Source: Mayfieldus profundus
Lineage (GTDB): Bacteria; Actinomycetota; Thermoleophilia; Solirubrobacterales; 70-9
Direction: 5' to 3'
Length of the DNA stretch: 8,282 bases
Assembly (NCBI GenBank): GCA_038040325.1
Contig: JBBPIM010000062.1
Span: 1 to 8,282, forward strand
Shown: positions 5,532 through 8,282 of the stretch, one piece after another
Layout: each line of letters begins with the position of its first letter
Position numbering within the stretch: the stretch's first letter is position 1
The notes under the pieces: model-generated
What the model was told of the DNA's origin: nothing
Database searches by the model: none
What the model saw: the letters and a program-made list of their open reading frames with translations, nothing else
Position numbers and translations under genes: made by a program

Positions 5532-6344
5532 ATGGCCGGCGCCACCACTGCCGACGGGCTCGCCTCCCTGCTCGCACCGCTGACGGAGAATCCCGCGACT
5601 GCGGCAGTGCTGACAGACATCGACGGGACACTGGCGCCGATCGCCGATCGCCCCGAGCAGGCCTCGGTGCCGGACGGCGCCAGGGCGGTGCTTGCCGAGC
5701 TGAGCGGGCGCTTCGCCGTGGTCGGCTGCGTCTCCGGCCGCCGCGCCGTCGAGGCGCGCGAGCTGGTCGGGGTCGACGGGATCGCCTACGCCGGCAACCA
5801 CGGGCTGGAGCTGCTGCTGCCCGGAGACACCGAGCCGCGACTCGACGCCTCGCTGGAGGGGCGGGAGGATGCGGCTGCGCAGTTTCTGGACGGCCTGGAC
5901 GGAGACTCGCTGCCCGCTGCCGGGCTGCGGCGCGAGGACAAGGGCCCGATCCAGGCGCTGCACTGGCGCGGCGCCGGCGACGAGCGGGCCGCCGAGGCGC
6001 GGGCGCGCGAGATCGCCGCGGAGGCGGGCCGTGACGGGCTGGAGCCGCGCTGGGGCCGCAAGGTGCTGGAGCTTCGCCCGGCCGGAGGCGGGGGCAAGGG
6101 ATCCGCGGTGGGGGCGCTGCTGGCCGCAGACTCGGTCGATGCGGCGATCTTCGGCGGCGACGACCGCACCGACCTCGACGCGTTCCGGCGGCTGCGGGAC
6201 CTTCACGAGGAGGGGCGGCTTCGCGCGGCGGTATGCGTGGGCATCGCTTCTGAGGAGGGCCCGGCTGAGCTGGCCGACGAGGCGGACCTGACCGTGGACA
6301 GTCCGGCCGGCTGGCTTGCGGTGCTGCGCACCCTCGCCGGCTAG
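5532..6344 (+). CDS. otsB: Trehalose-6-phosphate phosphatase OtsB
   Basis: A 270-residue HAD-superfamily phosphatase of normal OtsB length. HAD motif I is LTDIDGTLAPI with nucleophile Asp 29 and acid/base Asp 31. VSGRR (67-71) carries motif II. AGNHGLE (87-93), the OtsB hallmark, follows. DKG with Lys 137 and the later GGGGKGSAV (185-193) are the substrate/cap loop and OtsB-type lysine region, and GGDDRTDLDAF (208-218) holds the Mg-binding Asp pair of motif IV. It removes phosphate from trehalose-6-phosphate in the OtsA-OtsB route; the partner synthase OtsA is not in the window. The start at ATG 5532 is preferred over an upstream ATG at 5487, which lies inside the opposing TSUP gene. The gene is divergent from the TSUP operon and followed 17 bases later by a membrane-protein gene, probably cotranscribed. 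Confidence 0.93.
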   Translation: MAGATTADGLASLLAPLTENPATAAVLTDIDGTLAPIADRPEQASVPDGARAVLAELSGRFAVVGCVSGRRAVEARELVGVDGIAYAGNHGLELLLPGDTEPRLDASLEGREDAAAQFLDGLDGDSLPAAGLRREDKGPIQALHWRGAGDERAAEARAREIAAEAGRDGLEPRWGRKVLELRPAGGGGKGSAVGALLAADSVDAAIFGGDDRTDLDAFRRLRDLHEEGRLRAAVCVGIASEEGPAELADEADLTVDSPAGWLAVLRTLAG

Positions 6345-6361
6345 ATGGCCCGGCCCGGCTG

Positions 6362-6907
6362 ATGCCGTTCACCGACCTGCTGCGCCTGACCGTGTTGCTG
6401 GCCGCAGGCGAGGCGACCGCGCTGGCCGCGGTGACCGTGCTCTCCGCCGGCGCCAAGGACGACACCGTGACCCTGCTGGTGGCCGCGGCCTGGTGGCCGG
6501 TCTCGGTCGCGATCGGGCTCTACCTGGGGCGATCCCGCCGCGCCGCCGACGGGGTCCGAGACGCCCTCGCCGCGGCACGCACCATCTCCAGCCTGCCCGA
6601 CGAGAACCCGGACAGGATCGCGCTGGAGCGACTCTGGCCGATCGGCCTCACCGCGCTGGTCGCGGGCGTGCTCGGTGTCTTCTTCCCCGGAGTGACCGCA
6701 ATCGGAACCGGCTGGGCGCTGCTGGTGGCGCTCACCTGGCGCACCCGCGAGGCGGCGGTCCTGGGGGTCGAGGAGCGCGACGGGGTGAAGTTCTACGTCG
6801 AGCCGGGCTCGGCGCTGCGGCCCGTGCAGCTGGTGCGAACGCCGGGGCTCGGCCGCGACCGCTCGCCGGCCGGCCACCCGCACCCGCCGCCGCCGGCCTC
6901 CAGCTAG
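6362..6907 (+). CDS. Unrecognised four-helix membrane protein downstream of otsB
   Basis: A 181-residue protein whose family I do not recognise. Hydrophobic segments lie at residues ~5-29, ~34-56 (with AAAWWPVSVAIGLYLG) and ~93-127, the last long enough for two helices broken by FFPG. A basic stretch with RSRR follows the second helix, suggesting a cytoplasmic loop there. It includes an alpha-helical segment rich in alanine and arginine (57-75) and DENPDRIALERLW. After the membrane part comes VEERDGVKFYVEPGSALRPVQLVRTPGL, then a low-complexity His/Pro tail. The ATG lies 17 bases after the otsB stop, bridged by a five-codon ORF, so it probably depends on otsB for expression. A role in envelope or osmolyte physiology is only a guess from position. 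Its stop shares CTAG with the convergent SRPBCC gene. Confidence 0.75.
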   Translation: MPFTDLLRLTVLLAAGEATALAAVTVLSAGAKDDTVTLLVAAAWWPVSVAIGLYLGRSRRAADGVRDALAAARTISSLPDENPDRIALERLWPIGLTALVAGVLGVFFPGVTAIGTGWALLVALTWRTREAAVLGVEERDGVKFYVEPGSALRPVQLVRTPGLGRDRSPAGHPHPPPPASS

Positions 6908-7389
6908 TCTGCCGCGTCGCGCTCGGAGAGCCGCTTGAGGTTGAGCAGCTGCCTTCGCATCATCACCAGGTCGCCGAGCGGAAGCATCGTGCCTGCAACG
7001 GCCGACCCGACCCGGCCCCCCCGGTAGCCGACAGCCAGCTTGACCAGCAGCCGCGACCCCGCCCCGCCACGCGGACCCACCAGGTAGGTGACCGCCAGCT
7101 CGCGCAGCAGCCGCGGACGCCGGAGCCGCAGGGTGATGTGGCGGTCGCGCTCGAACTCGACCAGCTCGAAGATGCTCATCACCCGCTGCCCCGCCGCCAG
7201 CTCGTCGAGCCCCGGCGTCAGAGTCTCGGGACTGCGGCGGCCGAAGTTGTCGATCAGGTCGTAGCTGTAGGGGGCGGCGCGCAGCTGACAGAGCCAGCGA
7301 AACACGACCGGCGGCGGCGCGTCGATGTCGATCGCGCGGTGGTAGACGCCGCCCGGCGCTTCCACGTAACGGTCGCAGGGGAAGGGCAT
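6904..7389 (-). CDS. SRPBCC-superfamily protein (polyketide cyclase/dehydrase-like)
   Basis: A 161-residue protein. VYHRAIDIDAPPPVVFRWLCQLRAAP gives the first strand and the two short helices of the fold in two pieces (VYHRAIDIDAPPPVVF, RWLCQLRAAPYSYD). It continues with LIDNFGRRSPETLTPGLDEL, a segment common in one actinobacterial SRPBCC subgroup. Strands (RVMSIFELVEF, HITLRLRR, AVTYLVGP, SRLLVKLAVGY) and a C-terminal helix (MMRRQLLNLKRLSERD) complete it. I prefer the ATG at 7389 because GAGGAG lies 6 bases upstream; a TTG at 7443, which would overlap the PolX stop as TTGA, gives an 18-residue extension without family resemblance. It lies just downstream of polX on the same strand and is likely cotranscribed. 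The ligand and function are unknown. It is not closely similar by eye to the SRPBCC protein at 1995-2456. Confidence 0.85.
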   Translation of the reverse strand: MPFPCDRYVEAPGGVYHRAIDIDAPPPVVFRWLCQLRAAPYSYDLIDNFGRRSPETLTPGLDELAAGQRVMSIFELVEFERDRHITLRLRRPRLLRELAVTYLVGPRGGAGSRLLVKLAVGYRGGRVGSAVAGTMLPLGDLVMMRRQLLNLKRLSERDAAD

Positions 7390-7395
7390 CGCCCG

Positions 7396-7401
7396 CTCCT
7401 C
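7396..7401 (-). promoter_or_regulatory. Ribosome binding site for the second SRPBCC gene
   Basis: The minus strand reads GAGGAG, 6 bases before the ATG at 7389. This supports that start over the TTG at 7443. Confidence 0.55.
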
Positions 7402-7439
7402 GGAGGTCGACCCCCAGCCGCGAGCCGCCGAGCGCAGGC

Positions 7440-8282
7440 TCAAGAGCCCCCCCTGCGCGGGCGCAGCTTCTTGAGGTCGCGCCAGGCCCTCGTATTGGCC
7501 ACCTGATCCTTGGTCAGCCAGGCCCGCCGCGCGGTGGCGACGGCGTAGGTCATGTTGCCCAGCGTCCGCACCCGGTGGGCGTCGGTGTTGAGCACGATCG
7601 TCGCGCCGGCCTGGGCCGCGAGCCGCGCGTGGCGGTCGGAGAGGTCTCGCCTGTTCGGGTTGCCGTTGATCTCCAGCATCGTGCCGGTCCGCGCCGCCGC
7701 CTCGGCGACCGCCTCGACGTCGATCGGATACGGCTCGCGGCGCCCGATCAGCCGCCCGGTGAGGTGCCCGATGCAGTCCACCAGCGGGTTCTCGATCGCC
7801 TCCAGCACGCGGCCGGTCATCTTCTTCTCGTCGTCGGAGAACGAGGTGTGGACGCTGGCGATCACCCAGTCCAGAGCCTCGACGAGCTCATCCGGGTAGT
7901 CGAGCGAGCCGTCGAGGCCGATGTTTATCTCCGAGCCGGCCAGCAGATGGAAGCGGGGCAGCTTGCTGTCGAGGATGCGCACCTCCTCGATCCGCTCCCA
8001 GAGGCGCTCGGAGGTGACGTGGTCGCCGAAGCCATGCGACGCGGAATGGTCGGTGATAGCGAGGTAGGAGTAGCCGCGCTCGCGCGCCGCATCGGCCATC
8101 TCCTCGAGGCTGGCGCGGCCGTCGGAGAGGGTGGTGTGGGAGTGCAGGTCGCCGCGCACGTCGCGCTCGCTGACCAGCTCGGGCAGCTCGCCGGCGCGGG
8201 CGGCGCGCAGCTCGCCGGACCCCTCACGCAGCTCGGGCTCGATGTAGGAATAGCCGAGCCGCTCGTAGACCTCCTCCTCGGT
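7440..8282 (-). CDS. polX: PolX-type DNA polymerase/3'-5' exonuclease, C-terminal PHP part (partial)
   Basis: The frame is open to the right edge, so the N-terminal polymerase X portion is outside; 280 C-terminal residues are seen. They start TEEEVYERLGYSYIEPELRE, the linker typical of bacterial PolX, and enter the PHP domain at VRGDLHSHTTLSDGR. PHP metal ligands are present: His 47 and His 49, Asp 78-His 79 (ITDHS), Glu 118 (AGSEINI), His 145 (SVHTSF), His 173 (CIGHLTGR), and Asp 234/His 236 (NTDAHR). EINGNPNRRDLSD completes the pattern. In bacterial PolX the PHP domain provides Mn-dependent 3'-5' exonuclease and AP-endonuclease activity in base-excision repair. A GTG at 8159, right at VRGDL, would give a stand-alone PHP protein, but the continuing PolX-like sequence upstream argues against it. 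Confidence 0.92.
   Translation of the reverse strand, partial: TEEEVYERLGYSYIEPELREGSGELRAARAGELPELVSERDVRGDLHSHTTLSDGRASLEEMADAARERGYSYLAITDHSASHGFGDHVTSERLWERIEEVRILDSKLPRFHLLAGSEINIGLDGSLDYPDELVEALDWVIASVHTSFSDDEKKMTGRVLEAIENPLVDCIGHLTGRLIGRREPYPIDVEAVAEAAARTGTMLEINGNPNRRDLSDRHARLAAQAGATIVLNTDAHRVRTLGNMTYAVATARRAWLTKDQVANTRAWRDLKKLRPRRGGS

Noticed and set aside
5512..6465. Minus-strand open frame of several hundred codons continuing upstream from the first TSUP gene, antisense to otsB
   Set aside because: Its translation is almost entirely Arg, Pro, Ala and Ser, as expected from the antisense of a high-GC gene, while otsB on the other strand has full HAD motifs.
7390..7443. TTG start of the second SRPBCC gene overlapping the PolX stop as TTGA
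   Set aside because: The extension lacks family resemblance, and a better ribosome binding site precedes the ATG at 7389. It is not fully excluded.
6316..7506. Plus-strand 396-codon open frame
   Set aside because: It overlaps the membrane-protein, SRPBCC and PolX genes, shows no domain, and has a composition typical of GC-rich shadow frames.
7440..8159. Stand-alone PHP phosphoesterase starting at GTG 8159
   Set aside because: The same frame continues to the window edge with the linker sequence characteristic of PolX just before the PHP domain, so this is an internal GTG codon.
1..8282. Insertion sequence, integrase, tRNA, rRNA or CRISPR array
   Set aside because: No transposase or integrase motifs, cloverleaf-like sequence or regularly spaced repeats were found. 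The only clear long repeat is the 46-bp pair.

Overview
The window is about 8.3 kb of very GC-rich, gene-dense bacterial DNA. GC-ending codons dominate, several starts are GTG, and intergenic gaps are very short. A PAC2-family protein, an OB-fold/HD nuclease-like protein, a RecB-type nuclease domain, a bacterial PolX and two SRPBCC proteins together suggest an actinobacterium. A Thermoleophilia/Solirubrobacterales-like lineage is my guess from overall feel, not something I could test. I see no rRNA, tRNA, CRISPR array, transposase or integrase.

Layout. (1) The 3' end of a helicase-associated PD-(D/E)XK nuclease gene (+) runs in from the left edge. (2) A divergent pair follows: a TetR regulator (-) and a small cupin protein (+), with an inverted-repeat operator candidate between them. 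This pair is bracketed by a near-perfect 46-bp direct repeat. One copy is the last codons of the nuclease gene and the other covers the 3' end of the next gene, so the pair looks like an inserted islet. (3) An SRPBCC protein and a PAC2 protein form a minus-strand operon. It diverges from an OB-fold/HD-domain protein (+). (4) A tight minus-strand operon holds two half-size TSUP (TauE/SafE) membrane proteins, overlapping by GTGA, followed 3 bp later by the ribosome-rescue factor ArfB. (5) Divergent from it is otsB (trehalose-6-phosphate phosphatase, +), followed by an unrecognised four-helix membrane protein. (6) A minus-strand pair closes the window: the C-terminal PHP part of PolX, which runs off the right edge, and a second SRPBCC protein.

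The genes do not form one pathway. Housekeeping themes recur: DNA repair (nuclease, PolX), RNA/ribosome maintenance (HD protein, ArfB) and stress physiology (OtsB). The strongest unusual signals are the repeat-flanked TetR-cupin islet, the paired half-size TSUP proteins, and the use of CTAG. All eight CTAG tetramers lie at stop codons or in divergent promoter gaps, and all three convergent gene pairs share one CTAG as overlapping TAG stops. I did not find a convincing new defence or biosynthetic system.
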